A model generated the notes under the pieces. The model was not told where the DNA came from. It did not search any database and saw only the letters and a program-made list of their open reading frames with translations. Positions 40,271 through 50,209 of a stretch of DNA of 64,000 nucleotides are shown piece after piece (position 1 is the first letter of the stretch; each line of letters begins with the position of its first letter). The position numbers were made by a program, and so were the translations under genes. The DNA is from Lachnospiraceae bacterium. Its GTDB lineage: Bacteria > Bacillota > Clostridia > Lachnospirales > Lachnospiraceae. Where the stretch lies: NCBI GenBank assembly GCA_910576125.1, contig CAJTHM010000015.1, forward strand, positions 18,928-82,927. The letters run 5' to 3'.

Positions 40271-40951
40271 ATGGAAGACAAGAAGATTTTGGTCATCGAG
40301 GACGAGAAGCCAATCGCGGATATTCTCAAATACGGCTTTGAAAAGGAAGGGTTTCAGGTGCGGTGCGCCTACACGGGCAGCGAGGGATTCTCCATGGCCC
40401 GCAGGGAGCCGCCGAATCTGGTGCTGTTGGACTGGATGCTGCCGGACATCAACGGGGTGGACGTATGCCGGATGCTCACGGAGCAGTACCGGATTCCCAT
40501 CATCATGCTCACCGCCAGGGGAACCGTGGAGGACAAACTCTACGGCCTGGAGTCCGGAGCGGACGATTATATCACCAAGCCTTTTGACCTGCGGGAAGTG
40601 GTCGCCAGGGTGCGCACGATCCTGCGCCGGTTCGACAAGGTACGGGAAGCGTCGGAGGAGGCGCCCCTTGTCTGCGGGCATCTGACTGTGATAGAGCGGG
40701 AGCACAGCGTCTACAAACACGATGAGCTGCTGAGCCTGACTCCCAAGGAGTATGAGCTGTTGATCTGTTTCCTGAAGCATCCCCGTCAAGTGTTCACCAG
40801 AACCGCCCTGCTGGACCAGATATGGGGCTATGATTTCGCAGGGGACACCAGGACCGTGGACATTCATGTCCAGCGCATCCGCAAAAAGGCGGAGCTGGAC
40901 GGGATGCTGGTGACTGTCTTCGGAGTGGGCTACAAGTATGTCCCGCAGTAA
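40271..40951 (+). CDS. OmpR-family response regulator
   Basis: This 226-residue protein has a receiver domain (residues 4-118) with acidic pocket VIEDEKPIAD, phosphoacceptor Asp in LVLLDWMLPDINGVDV (about residue 54), Thr in IIMLTARG and Lys in ADDYITKPFDL. A winged-helix DNA-binding domain (about 130-226) includes LLSLTPKEYELLICFLKHP, VFTRTALLDQIWGYD and TRTVDIHVQRIRKK. AGGAAATAC precedes the ATG. It overlaps the kinase gene by 14 bp. It is divergent from the SARP gene, so it could regulate the fibre locus, but no direct evidence is visible. Confidence 0.93.
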   Translation: MEDKKILVIEDEKPIADILKYGFEKEGFQVRCAYTGSEGFSMARREPPNLVLLDWMLPDINGVDVCRMLTEQYRIPIIMLTARGTVEDKLYGLESGADDYITKPFDLREVVARVRTILRRFDKVREASEEAPLVCGHLTVIEREHSVYKHDELLSLTPKEYELLICFLKHPRQVFTRTALLDQIWGYDFAGDTRTVDIHVQRIRKKAELDGMLVTVFGVGYKYVPQ

Positions 40952-42524
40952 GGGGCGCTGTCGTCTCGGCATACGGCGGCAGATGATGTTCGTCATCCTG
41001 GGACTCTTCCTGGCGGGCGGAGGCGTCCTCTACAGCGGCATCCATGCCAAGCTCTGGCAGAGCCTTGAGTCGCAGATTATCCGGGAGCTCCAGGGCCGCC
41101 AGGAAAACACGCTGATTTATATCCGGCAGCTCCTGATGCTGCAGGGGGCGAACAATGACGAAGAAGGATATCTGCAGATTGCGGAGGACATTGTCCGGGA
41201 GCTGCGCCCTCTGGGCGGGAACGCTTTGAGCGTGCTGGATACCCAGGGGGAGTATCTTGGCGGCAACAGGCAGATACAGGAGGAACAGACCGGCACGGAT
41301 CTGGCAGAGGCCATAGGGGGCAACGCCGCCTTTACCATGACCTATCCCGACGCGGACACCATGCTGGTCTATCTTTCCATGCCTGTGACCATCGAAAACC
41401 GCACTATCGGCATTATCCGGTATCAGATGGACACCTCCAGGCTCTATCTTCAGGTGAAGCAGAACGAGCAGCTGGTATACCAGATTACCGCCGCAGTGTA
41501 CGCGTTGATATTCCTGCTGCTGGCGTTCTTCATCAACAGGCTGCTGGTGCCCGTGGGGAAGCTGACGGAAATCACCAGGCAGGTGGTGCGGGATTTCTCC
41601 AGGGAGCAGGTGGACATGCAGATGCTGGCCCAGCTGGCGGATTCCGGCCGCAGAGACGAGGTGGGCGAACTGTCCCGGAATTTCAGCGTGATGCTGGAGA
41701 CCATAGACTCCCAGTTCCAGAAGATGCAGGCGGACAAGGAGCAGATTGTCTCCCTCTTAGGGAGCAGGCAGGAATTCTACAATAATATGACCCATGAGCT
41801 GAAGACCCCTCTGACCACCATCCAGGGCTATGCGCAGCTCATGGAGGCGGATCAGGGGGCGGACAGGCAGCTTGCCAGCCAGGGACTGAGCCAGATTCTG
41901 CAGGAGAGCACCCGGATGCACCGGATGGTGCTGCAGCTTTTGGACATGTCCGACAAGGGCATCTATATGGAGATGCGGCCCGTGGAGCTGACCCGCATCG
42001 CAAAAAGCGTGGCCGAGGCCCTGGAAATCAAGGCACAGCGCTATGAAATGCGGATTGAGACAGATCTGCCGGAGCCTCTCTGGACACGGGGCGTGGAGGA
42101 GAGGCTCCGGCAGGTGCTGGTCAATCTGGTGGACAATGCCGTCAAATATGGAGACAGCCACTCCTCTATCCTGATAAGCGGCTCCAGACGCAAAGGCTAT
42201 GTGTGGATGTTCGTCCGCAACCAGGGAAAGGGGCTTACGGCCAAGGAACAGGAGCGAATTTTCGAGCCTTTCTACCGGGTGGACAAGGCCAGGTCCAGAG
42301 AGCAGGGCAGCGCCGGCCTGGGCCTTTCCATCTGCAAAAAAATCATGGACGAGCACCAGGGCCTCATCGGCGTGAAGAACAAGGACAATGCCCGAACCAC
42401 ATTTTATATCCGCCTGAAAGAAGAAAGGGATGGAAATGATGATACTTTGGAAACTTCCGGGCCGGAAGAGCCGAAAGCGAAGAAAAATCCGCAGCTGCGG
42501 CGCATACAGCGGCATAATATCTAG
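40938..42524 (+). CDS. Membrane sensor histidine kinase
   Basis: This is a 528-residue kinase. It has a first membrane helix (MMFVILGLFLAGGGVLYSG), an extracytoplasmic sensor region (residues about 40-165), a second helix (ITAAVYALIFLLLAFFI), HAMP (residues about 195-250), HisKA with phosphoacceptor His in NNMTHELKTPLTTIQGY (about residue 284) and an ATPase domain with NLVDNAVKYG (N box), ERIFEPFYRVD (F box) and GSAGLGLSICKKI (G2 box). It pairs with the response regulator before it by a 14 bp overlap. The sensor region is not assigned to a known fold, so the signal is unknown. The downstream lipoprotein may be its accessory. Confidence 0.92.
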   Translation: MSRSKGRCRLGIRRQMMFVILGLFLAGGGVLYSGIHAKLWQSLESQIIRELQGRQENTLIYIRQLLMLQGANNDEEGYLQIAEDIVRELRPLGGNALSVLDTQGEYLGGNRQIQEEQTGTDLAEAIGGNAAFTMTYPDADTMLVYLSMPVTIENRTIGIIRYQMDTSRLYLQVKQNEQLVYQITAAVYALIFLLLAFFINRLLVPVGKLTEITRQVVRDFSREQVDMQMLAQLADSGRRDEVGELSRNFSVMLETIDSQFQKMQADKEQIVSLLGSRQEFYNNMTHELKTPLTTIQGYAQLMEADQGADRQLASQGLSQILQESTRMHRMVLQLLDMSDKGIYMEMRPVELTRIAKSVAEALEIKAQRYEMRIETDLPEPLWTRGVEERLRQVLVNLVDNAVKYGDSHSSILISGSRRKGYVWMFVRNQGKGLTAKEQERIFEPFYRVDKARSREQGSAGLGLSICKKIMDEHQGLIGVKNKDNARTTFYIRLKEERDGNDDTLETSGPEEPKAKKNPQLRRIQRHNI

Positions 42525-42528
42525 CTTC

Positions 42529-43953
42529 ATGCAAAAACGCATGTCCCTCCTGCTCTTTCCTGCGGCATTGCTGCTCACGGGCTGTACGCCGGAGGAAAAG
42601 ACCATGCTGCTGCCCCAGGCCGCTTCCTCCGGGGACGAGGCGGAGAATCGGACCGCAACCGGCGATTTCACAGTGAAAAAAATCTATACCTATACTTATG
42701 ATACTCTGCCCCAGCTGGGAAAAAGCGCTTTTCTGTCAGGCTGCGGCGACAATGAAATCCACATCCTCTCCCTGGGCGGACAGGAGTCCGGCGAAGTGCT
42801 GGAGTATCGGGAAGTCGACTACAGATACGGCTTCTACGATGTGGCCGGGGACTTCTGGGAGATCCGGGAAGAGCTAAGCGATCCCCCCGGAGAAGAGATG
42901 GCAAAAGACTTGTATATCGAGCGGATCCTGCCCTCTCCTGACGGGAAGCAGCTGCTGGTGTATATCCGGTCCTCTTTCTGGGACAGGCTCATAGTCCGGC
43001 TCTACACGCTGGGAGAAGCGGAGCCTCTGCTCTTGTATGAGGGCACTTCCGAGGCCTCCGATGCCATACGGGGTTCCTTTTCTCCGGACGGCAGATGGGT
43101 TACCTTTGACGCGGGCGGAGCCTCCGTTTCCTTCAACCGGCTGGTCCCTGTATACGACTGCAGCCGGACTGCCTCCCGGGATGACGCATTCTGGTGGGCG
43201 GCGGACACTGCCGCCCGGCTTCTGGCGCCGGATCAGGCGCTCTATACGCCCTCTTTGCTGCATACCACCGACAAGAGCTTTAGCCAGCTGTGGGACGCGA
43301 AGCTCTACAGCGATGGGGATAATGCCGGACTAATCAGTCTGTTCCAGGAAAGCGGCAGTTCTCTCTGCATCATGGAGAACTATTTCCCACCCGGTCAGGA
43401 GATAACGCCGGACGCCTCTCTTCTGGACGAAGCGGGTGCGCTGCTGCAGGGCATGGCAAGTGCCCAGACGCTTCTGCCGGACTACCAGGGGACTCCCCTT
43501 CCCCATTACAAGTATTCTTCCGATGGAGCCGTAATCTACTGTCTTTCAGGTCCGGCCACCCTCTGCCGTCTGGTTATAGCAGAGGACATCGAATCAGAAA
43601 CCGTTAGAGATTTCCCGGACTTTATCTGGGATTTCCTGCCGCTGCCCTCCGGCGGTATCCTGGCAGCTCTCGTACAGGAAACCCGGGATGCTTTTGAGCA
43701 GAATGTCAATGCCAGCCCGGGCGCACAGTACAGCCAGGAAGACAGCATTCCCGCGGCGCTGCAGGAGTACTGGGGAATCCTGTCCGCAGATCTCTATCTC
43801 TACCCGGAGGGAGACGGGGAGGGGTACATGCTGTACAAGAATCTGCTAAATCTCATCAGCATGGAATACGATGATGAGACAGGCCGTATTCTGCTGGAGA
43901 CATACGAGAACCAGGGCACGGGCCACAGGCGGTGCATCGTGCTGGAACTGTAG
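42529..43953 (+). CDS. Lipoprotein of unknown function behind the two-component genes
   Basis: This is a roughly 474-residue protein with a lipoprotein signal (SLLLFPAALLLTGC), cleaved before Cys about residue 19. The exported part is rich in beta strands with repeated phrases such as LPSPDGKQLLVYIRS, SFSPDGRWVTFDAG and YSSDGAVIYCLSG, spaced like blades of a TolB/WD40-like propeller. ATG at 42529 follows the kinase stop by 4 bases and starts the signal peptide; an in-frame ATG at 42430 with AGAAAGG would overlap the kinase by 95 bp. The position suggests a partner for the sensor kinase. The function is unassigned. Confidence 0.7.
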   Translation: MQKRMSLLLFPAALLLTGCTPEEKTMLLPQAASSGDEAENRTATGDFTVKKIYTYTYDTLPQLGKSAFLSGCGDNEIHILSLGGQESGEVLEYREVDYRYGFYDVAGDFWEIREELSDPPGEEMAKDLYIERILPSPDGKQLLVYIRSSFWDRLIVRLYTLGEAEPLLLYEGTSEASDAIRGSFSPDGRWVTFDAGGASVSFNRLVPVYDCSRTASRDDAFWWAADTAARLLAPDQALYTPSLLHTTDKSFSQLWDAKLYSDGDNAGLISLFQESGSSLCIMENYFPPGQEITPDASLLDEAGALLQGMASAQTLLPDYQGTPLPHYKYSSDGAVIYCLSGPATLCRLVIAEDIESETVRDFPDFIWDFLPLPSGGILAALVQETRDAFEQNVNASPGAQYSQEDSIPAALQEYWGILSADLYLYPEGDGEGYMLYKNLLNLISMEYDDETGRILLETYENQGTGHRRCIVLEL

Positions 43954-44091
43954 ACGCCCTTACCGCCGCGTCAAAGAATTTACAACCTGAAACATTTTTG
44001 ATACATAAATGCTGAAAATAGGAAACAGCTGTCCGCTATGCTTAATCCATACAAAAAAGAACATCTGAGGAAAGACGAAGGAGTATGGATT

Positions 44092-45990
44092 ATGTGCGGA
44101 ATATGCGGGTTTATAGAAAAAGATACAGCTGACAGAAACAATGGGCAGACATGCCCCCCCAGGGAGCGGATACTGGAAAGGATGATGACAGCCTTGATCC
44201 ACAGAGGGCCGGACCAGGGGCAAAGCTGGCTGTCGGTACATGCTGCCCTGGGGTTTCGAAGGCTCGCCATCATCGATCCTGGCGGCAGCGTCCAGCCTAT
44301 GGTGAATGAGACCGGGGACAAGGTGCTGGTATTCAACGGAGAAATCTACAATTACCAGGCCCTCCGGCTGGAGCTTCTAAATGCCGGGCACCGCTTTTCC
44401 AGCCAGGGAGATTCGGAGGTGCTGCTCCACGGATACGAGGAATGGGGCGAACGCCTGCCGGAACATCTGCGTGGGATGTTCGCCTTTGTCATCTGGGACG
44501 AAAAGGCGCGGACGCTCTTCGCGGCCAGGGATCCTTTCGGGATAAAGCCGCTCTATTATACCATCGCGGACGGACAGTTCATCTTCGCCTCGGAAATCAA
44601 GGGAATCCTGCCCCATCCTGCCTGCGAGAAGCGCATGAATCCTGAGGCGCTGGAGCAGTATCTCTCTTTCCAGTATTCTGTGCTGGAGGATACTTTCTTT
44701 CAGGGCATCCGCAGGCTCCTGCCCGGACATTGCCTTACATGGCGGCAGAGCGATTCTTCTTTATCGTCAAAGCGTTATTTCTCGCCGATGCCGGCGCCTG
44801 CTGATATGGAGAAAGGGAATGCGAAATCCGAGAAAGAATGGATCGACGAACTGGATAAGGCTATTGAGGATTCTGTGAAAGCCCATATGATCGCTGATGT
44901 GGAGGTGGGCACTTTCCTGTCCGGCGGCGTGGATTCCAGTCTGATTGCCGCCAAGTTTTCGGGGGACAAGACCTTTACCGTGGGCTATGGCAAGGAGGAC
45001 GGCTATTACAATGAGATTCCTCTGGCCAGGGAACTGGCGGAGAAGCTGCAGCTGGAACAGCACAATAAGCGGATTTCCGAGAAAGAGTTCTGGGAAGCCG
45101 TGCCGGAGGTGATGTACCATATGGACGAACCCTCGGGGGATTCCTCCGCGGTGGCGCTGTACTTCCTGTCCAGGGAGGCCGCCCGGCATGTGCGGGTGGT
45201 GGTGTCCGGCGAGGGCGCGGATGAGCTGTTTGGCGGATACTGTATCTACTGTGAGCCTCAGTCCCTGCATCTGTATCAGAAGCTGCCTAAGTCCCTGCGG
45301 AAAAGAATCGCCCGGATCGCCGGACGGCTGCCAAACGTCAGAGGGCGGAGTTTCCTTATGCGCGGTGCAATGTCATTGGAAGAACGGTTTATCGGAAATG
45401 CGAATCTTTTTACCGCAGATGAGCGCAGGAAACTGCTCAAGTGCAGGACAAAAGCGCTCTCGCCCCAGACTTTTCTGGCCGGGGATTACGAGGATGCGGA
45501 AAAGCTGGACGAGGCGAGCAGGATGCAGTATATAGATTTGCTCCACTGGCTGCCCGGAGATATCCTGCAAAAGGCTGACCGGATGAGCATGGCCCACTCG
45601 CTGGAACTGCGGGTTCCCTATCTGGACAGGGAGGTCTTCGGGGTGGCCAGGCGGCTGCCTGCCAGGTATAAACAGAAAGGACAGGTGTCGAAATATCTGT
45701 TCCGGAAAGTAGCCGGAAAGCATCTGCCAGAGAGCAGTTCCAACCGCAAAAAGCTGGGATTCCCGGTTCCGCTGGGGCATTTCCTCACTTCCGAGATGGG
45801 CACGGAGGCCATACGCAGGGCTTTCGATTCACCAGCGGCGGAGAGGTTCTTCAACCGGGATGCGCTGGAAGAGCTGCTGGCAGGAAGAGGCTTCGGCCGG
45901 GGCAATACGAACCGGAAGCTTTGGGCTGTATATGCTTTTTTGATATGGTATGGGATTTATTTCCCGGAAGAGGGCGGGGGCAGGCCCTGA
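44092..45990 (+). CDS. asnB: Glutamine-hydrolysing asparagine synthetase B
   Basis: This is a roughly 632-residue enzyme that converts aspartate to asparagine with ATP and glutamine-derived ammonia. Cys2 in MCGICGF is the glutaminase nucleophile, which decides the start; GAAGGAG lies nine bases upstream. The N-terminal Ntn domain includes IHRGPDQGQSW, GFRRLAIID, LVFNGEIYNY and GDSEVLL; the synthetase domain has VGTFLSGGVDSSLIAAK (PP-loop), VVSGEGADELFGGY, ILQKADRMSMAHSLELRVPYLD. Length is somewhat above the classical AsnB. It appears to stand alone and converges on an Rpn remnant. A short inverted repeat (CCCTGAC/GTCAGGG, 45985-46013) overlaps its stop. Confidence 0.93.
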   Translation: MCGICGFIEKDTADRNNGQTCPPRERILERMMTALIHRGPDQGQSWLSVHAALGFRRLAIIDPGGSVQPMVNETGDKVLVFNGEIYNYQALRLELLNAGHRFSSQGDSEVLLHGYEEWGERLPEHLRGMFAFVIWDEKARTLFAARDPFGIKPLYYTIADGQFIFASEIKGILPHPACEKRMNPEALEQYLSFQYSVLEDTFFQGIRRLLPGHCLTWRQSDSSLSSKRYFSPMPAPADMEKGNAKSEKEWIDELDKAIEDSVKAHMIADVEVGTFLSGGVDSSLIAAKFSGDKTFTVGYGKEDGYYNEIPLARELAEKLQLEQHNKRISEKEFWEAVPEVMYHMDEPSGDSSAVALYFLSREAARHVRVVVSGEGADELFGGYCIYCEPQSLHLYQKLPKSLRKRIARIAGRLPNVRGRSFLMRGAMSLEERFIGNANLFTADERRKLLKCRTKALSPQTFLAGDYEDAEKLDEASRMQYIDLLHWLPGDILQKADRMSMAHSLELRVPYLDREVFGVARRLPARYKQKGQVSKYLFRKVAGKHLPESSSNRKKLGFPVPLGHFLTSEMGTEAIRRAFDSPAAERFFNRDALEELLAGRGFGRGNTNRKLWAVYAFLIWYGIYFPEEGGGRP

Positions 45991-45991
45991 C

Positions 45992-46284
45992 GCCACCCCC
46001 CTTAATGTCAGGGGCTCCTTCCACTTCTCTTTCCCCCGGTACAGAGTCAGGTTCAGAATGGGCTCAATCCGGTTCTCCTTTTTATAGCAGTACTTAAAAT
46101 CGTCTTCTTCCCCATACTTTGCCCCTTTGAGCACATTCTGTTCCTGCAGCTCTTCGATTTCCTTACCGTAAGCCACAGCGTCCAGCTCCATCAGGCGCCA
46201 TGGATAGGTCAGGTTCACCGAGTCCTGGTTCTCCAGGGCCAATTTGAAATGTACCCCGCACATCCTTACATTCCCCTGGTTCAT
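45992..46284 (-). pseudogene. Internal remnant of an Rpn-family nuclease
   Basis: Minus-strand codons from 46284 read MNQGNVRMCGVHFKLALENQD, then YPWRLMELDAVAYGKEIEEL and YKKENRIEPILNLTLYRGKEKW, ending about LTLRGV before running antisense through asnB. The order E-N-Q-D/T-x-V, then a P-x-R-x-M/L-x-x-D-A-x-x-Y helix, then R-I-x-P-(I/V)-L-x-L-T-L-Y matches the centre of Rpn-type nuclease-transposase proteins. The beginning and end are missing, and the frame is also open upstream of the ATG to the addA stop. It is probably dead. It is distinct from the intact Rpn gene near 22 kb. Confidence 0.6.
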
Positions 46285-46329
46285 GTATACCGCCAGTTCC
46301 TCCTGCAGCCTCGTCAGCGCGCACTCCGG

Positions 46330-49300
46330 CTAACAGGTCTCCAGATGGAAAGAGTACAATATCTTTTCTTTCACCGGTTTTCCGAAGAGTTTCTGGACAG
46401 CCTCCTGATAGTAGTCCAGCTGGGTCTCGTAGCGGTTCCAGAGTTCCTCCATGGAGGAGACGGAATCCGTCTTGTAGTCAAGCAGAACCAGTCCGTCCTC
46501 TTCCTCGAAGAATACGTCTATGATTCCCTGGATAAGGACTGTCTCTGTGTCAGGAAAATCGCCTTTCAGGCGGCGTGCGTCAATGCCCAGCACAAAAGGC
46601 TGCTCCTTATAAAGGCTGCCACGCTGCTGCGCCTGCCACATCCGGTAGCCCAGCGGCGAGGACAGGAATTTCTCGATTCTCCGTGTGCGCACTGCCTGGA
46701 AATATTCCTCGGTTAGGCGGCCGCTCTCTACCTCTTTTTTCAAAAAGGCCTGCAGGCTTGCGGCCAGCCTCTCAGAAGACAGACCCTGCCTGTATGTCTC
46801 ATAGTCTTCCGGATGCCAAACGGTATGGGAATCCCCATCTATGGAGGCCGTCAGGACAGCCTGGAAATCCAGCAGTTCCATGACTCTGTGGTAGGCATTG
46901 CCCCTGACTGCGCCGCTGATTTTTTCCTCGCCCCTGCGGAACAGGGGGATATAGGGCTGAATCTCCTTTTCCTCGAAAGTGTGGTACGCAGCCTCGTCCC
47001 GGTCCGCCATGGCGGCAATCTTCAGTTCGGACACGGTAGTCTTCGTATAAAGGTCAGACAGCATGGCATAGGGATAGACCGCATTCAGCCTGTCCGCCAG
47101 CCTCTTTCCCGCTTCCGCGTCCGCGAACTGCCCTGCCTGCTCCAGAGCCGCCTTTTTCTGGTAGAGCTGAATCTGTTCCCTGATTTCCTGCCTCACCTCC
47201 TGCATCTGCCCCTGCACGGATACCTGTACACAAGTATTCGGCAGGACGGACAGCAGAAAATCCATGTAGCTTCCGGCTTCTATGAAATCCAGATAGGTCA
47301 GCCTCTCCTGGCCGGCCTCTTTCATCTGCTCCCAGACTTCCTCCGCATGCTCCGCCACGCCTGTCAGAATCAGCTTCTCCCTGGCCCTGGTCATGGCCAC
47401 GTAGAGCAGGCGCAGTTCCTCGGACAGGCTCTCCTCCCGCAGCTTGCCTGACAGGGCCGTCCGGCGCAGGGTTTTGTTCCGGATGCGTCTCACGGGATCC
47501 ACGTAATCGGTGCCGAGCCCCAAATCCATGTCCAGTATCAGGGACTGGTTCACATCCTGCATATTGAAACGCTTGCTCAATCCCGCCACGAAAGTGACCG
47601 GGAACTCAAGGCCCTTGCTCTTATGGATACTCATGATGCGCACCACATCCGCGTTCTCGTCCAGAAGCTCTGCTCCGCCGTAGTCTACGTCATATTTCTC
47701 CAGCTGCTCCATATAACGGATGAAATGGAAGAGGCCGAAATAGCTGGTGTTCTCGAAGTCCGAGGCCTTGGTCAGGAGCATTTCCACATTTGCCCGCCTC
47801 CTGCTCCCTGCCGGAAGCGCAGTGACGTAATCCAGGTAGCCGAAATCGCTGGTAAGCTTCGTCAGCAGGGCGCGGATAGGGAGATAGACCGTGCAGCCGC
47901 GGTATTCCGCTATCATGCGCAGGAAAGCGGCGGCTTTTTCGGCCAGCTGTTTCTCTGCCGAATCTGTTCCCGTCGTCCCGGCCGGCTCCGCACATGAGGC
48001 CGTACCGTCTGCCGTGCTGCTTTTCGTTTCCCGGATGTCCTCCGCGTCCAAAACGCTGCCCTTTGCTCCATCCTCCTCCCATTGTCCATATTCCTGCGCA
48101 AACCGCTTCAACGCCTCGTACAGGCTGCCGCCTTTTGTCCTGCTGCGGATTCTTGCGGCCTCCTCCTCCGAGAAGCCGCCGAATACGGACTTCATGACTC
48201 CGAACAGCGGGATGTCCTGGCTGGGATTGTCCAGCACCCGCAGCAGCTGCAGCAGCTCCTGCACCTCGGCGGCCGCGAAATATCCCGTCTTTGAGGTGAT
48301 ATATACCGGGATTCCCTCCTGTTCCAGCACCTCCTTGAATTCCTCGTCCCAGCCGCTGTTGGTGCGCAGCAGGATTACCATGTCGCTGTACCGCACCGGC
48401 CGCAGTGTGCCGGTCTCCTTGTCGGTCACCAGGAAGCTTTCCCGCAGTTCCTTGATTTTCCGGGCTATAGCCAGGCTTTCGGCCTGCTTTGCCCCCAAGT
48501 CATCTTCCTTGCCGGGCTTCTCCACCAGCAGCAGTTCACTGCAGCAGTCTCCGCTCTCCGGGTAAGACGCCCCGGGATACAGGGCTGCCCGCTCATCATA
48601 AGGGATGCCCCCTACCGTTTCGCTCATCAGGCGGCTGAACACATCATTGACGGCCTCCACCACCTGGAGACGGCTGCGGAAGTTCCGCGCCAGGTCGATT
48701 CGCAGACAGTCGCCTGCGTCCAGCCCCTCATAGCTGTTGTACTTTTCCAGGAATAATTCCGGTCTGGCCAGGCGGAATTTATAGATGCTCTGCTTCACAT
48801 CCCCTACCATGAAACGGTTGAACTGTCCGTCCTCCTCACCGGATACCGCTTTCAGCAGATATTCCTGCACCAGATTGCTGTCCTGGTATTCATCCGTCAA
48901 TATTTCGACGAAATGTTGTCTGTATTCCAGCGCAACGGCACTTGGCCGCACTTCCTCCCCCTCGACTTCCAGCAGAATTCCCAGCGCGAAATGCTCTATA
49001 TCGGAAAAGTCTATGGCTTTCTTCTCCTGCTTCTTTTCCTGCATCCGCCTGTCGAAGTCCAGTACCAGATCGATTAAAGTGCCCACCGGCCCCGCGCATG
49101 CCGCTCCCTGTCTGGCTGCAAGCTCCAGGGGCGTGGCAAAGTAGCGCTCCTCTATATTCTGAACGCTTTCCTTTACGGATGCCCGCATCTGTTTGGCAAG
49201 CTCCCTCTTTACAGGAGAGACGCTGTCATCTTTTTTGGAGGGCAGCCGTCCAAAGTTCACGGCAGGGATTTTCACGCCGTATTCCTCCAGCGAACCGCAA

Positions 49301-50088
49301 TGCATCAGCTGCTCCAGCTGTTCCAGTTCCCGGTCCACCAGCTCCCCGTACATATAGGGGCCGTCCGGCTCCTCACAGAGCGTGCGCACACGTTCCAGCT
49401 TCTCCACACATCCCGCAAGGAGACGGCGCAGGTGCTCCAGCAGCCATTTTGCATAGGGGCTGCCGCACATCTCCTCCACTGTGCTCCCATTATAATCCTC
49501 TTTCCGCCGGGCAAGCCACCTCGCGGGCCATGGGAAGCTGGCGGCGTATCGGGACAGATTCAGGATATGCTGCTCCAAAACGCTCTCCCGCCCTCCGGGA
49601 CAGAAATATTCCACGCAATACCTGAATTCCTCGCTGCCGGAGGCATACGCCGCCTCTATCAGTTCTTCCAGCACTTCCCGCTGCATCAGCCGGACTTCTC
49701 CCTCATCGGCAATGCGGAAAGCCGGATCCAGGCCGATTTCATTAAAGTGGTTCCGCAGCAGGAACAGGCAGAAGCTGTCTATAGTGGTAATCTGGGCATT
49801 GTGCAGCAAGGTGGACTGCCTCTGGATATGCGCGGAATCCGGCCGCTGCGCGAGCCGTTTCGAGATGCCCGCCGCGATGCGCTCCCGCATCTCCGCTGCC
49901 GCCGCGTTGGTAAAGGTCACCACAAGCAGGCGGTCGATGTCCACGGGATGTTCCTCGTCGCAGACCATCCGCACGATGCGCTCCACCAGCACGGCAGTCT
50001 TGCCGCTGCCCGCCGCCGCCGACACCAGAATATTCCGGCCATGCAGTTCGATGGCCATAAGTTGTTCTTCCGTGAATGTTACTGCCAT
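46330..50088 (-). CDS. addA: ATP-dependent helicase/nuclease subunit A
   Basis: This 1252-residue protein is the 3'-5' helicase and nuclease subunit of the RecBCD-like AddAB complex that resects DNA double-strand ends. Walker A is in SAAAGSGKTAVLVERI near residue 24; further UvrD-type motifs include VVTFTNAAAAEM, LTDEYQDSNLVQEYLL, VGDVKQSIYKFR and IMSIHKSKGLEFPVTFV and LLYVAMTRARE. The C-terminal RecB-like nuclease domain has LVLLDYKTDSV. Length is normal. Its partner addB is upstream on the same strand but a sortase gene and a terminator lie between, so addA may have its own promoter within 50089-50175. Confidence 0.95.
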   Translation of the reverse strand: MAVTFTEEQLMAIELHGRNILVSAAAGSGKTAVLVERIVRMVCDEEHPVDIDRLLVVTFTNAAAAEMRERIAAGISKRLAQRPDSAHIQRQSTLLHNAQITTIDSFCLFLLRNHFNEIGLDPAFRIADEGEVRLMQREVLEELIEAAYASGSEEFRYCVEYFCPGGRESVLEQHILNLSRYAASFPWPARWLARRKEDYNGSTVEEMCGSPYAKWLLEHLRRLLAGCVEKLERVRTLCEEPDGPYMYGELVDRELEQLEQLMHCGSLEEYGVKIPAVNFGRLPSKKDDSVSPVKRELAKQMRASVKESVQNIEERYFATPLELAARQGAACAGPVGTLIDLVLDFDRRMQEKKQEKKAIDFSDIEHFALGILLEVEGEEVRPSAVALEYRQHFVEILTDEYQDSNLVQEYLLKAVSGEEDGQFNRFMVGDVKQSIYKFRLARPELFLEKYNSYEGLDAGDCLRIDLARNFRSRLQVVEAVNDVFSRLMSETVGGIPYDERAALYPGASYPESGDCCSELLLVEKPGKEDDLGAKQAESLAIARKIKELRESFLVTDKETGTLRPVRYSDMVILLRTNSGWDEEFKEVLEQEGIPVYITSKTGYFAAAEVQELLQLLRVLDNPSQDIPLFGVMKSVFGGFSEEEAARIRSRTKGGSLYEALKRFAQEYGQWEEDGAKGSVLDAEDIRETKSSTADGTASCAEPAGTTGTDSAEKQLAEKAAAFLRMIAEYRGCTVYLPIRALLTKLTSDFGYLDYVTALPAGSRRRANVEMLLTKASDFENTSYFGLFHFIRYMEQLEKYDVDYGGAELLDENADVVRIMSIHKSKGLEFPVTFVAGLSKRFNMQDVNQSLILDMDLGLGTDYVDPVRRIRNKTLRRTALSGKLREESLSEELRLLYVAMTRAREKLILTGVAEHAEEVWEQMKEAGQERLTYLDFIEAGSYMDFLLSVLPNTCVQVSVQGQMQEVRQEIREQIQLYQKKAALEQAGQFADAEAGKRLADRLNAVYPYAMLSDLYTKTTVSELKIAAMADRDEAAYHTFEEKEIQPYIPLFRRGEEKISGAVRGNAYHRVMELLDFQAVLTASIDGDSHTVWHPEDYETYRQGLSSERLAASLQAFLKKEVESGRLTEEYFQAVRTRRIEKFLSSPLGYRMWQAQQRGSLYKEQPFVLGIDARRLKGDFPDTETVLIQGIIDVFFEEEDGLVLLDYKTDSVSSMEELWNRYETQLDYYQEAVQKLFGKPVKEKILYSFHLETC

Positions 50089-50175
50089 ATGTTTTCTTTC
50101 CTTTTTGGATGCTTTCTGTCAGGATGATATCCGGATGCTGCCGGGCCGCCTCCCCCGTCCATGAAAGCCGCCGTC

Positions 50176-50209
50176 AAAAATAACCCCAGAGCGTCAGCTC
50201 CGGGGCTTT
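50176..50209 (-). terminator. Terminator overlapping the end of the class B sortase gene
   Basis: On the minus strand CCCCGGAGC and GCTCTGGGG pair (one G-T pair) around a four-base loop and run into TTATTTTT. The first arm covers the last codons of the sortase gene and the stop codon lies in the loop. It stands between srtB and addA. Confidence 0.75.

Noticed and set aside
40169..40996. 275-codon minus-strand frame opposite the response regulator
   Set aside because: Antisense shadow of an intact OmpR-family gene with promoter and ribosome binding site.
45829..45990. Extension of the Rpn remnant frame into the end of asnB
   Set aside because: Past about 45992 the frame is simply antisense to conserved asnB codons and no longer resembles Rpn proteins.
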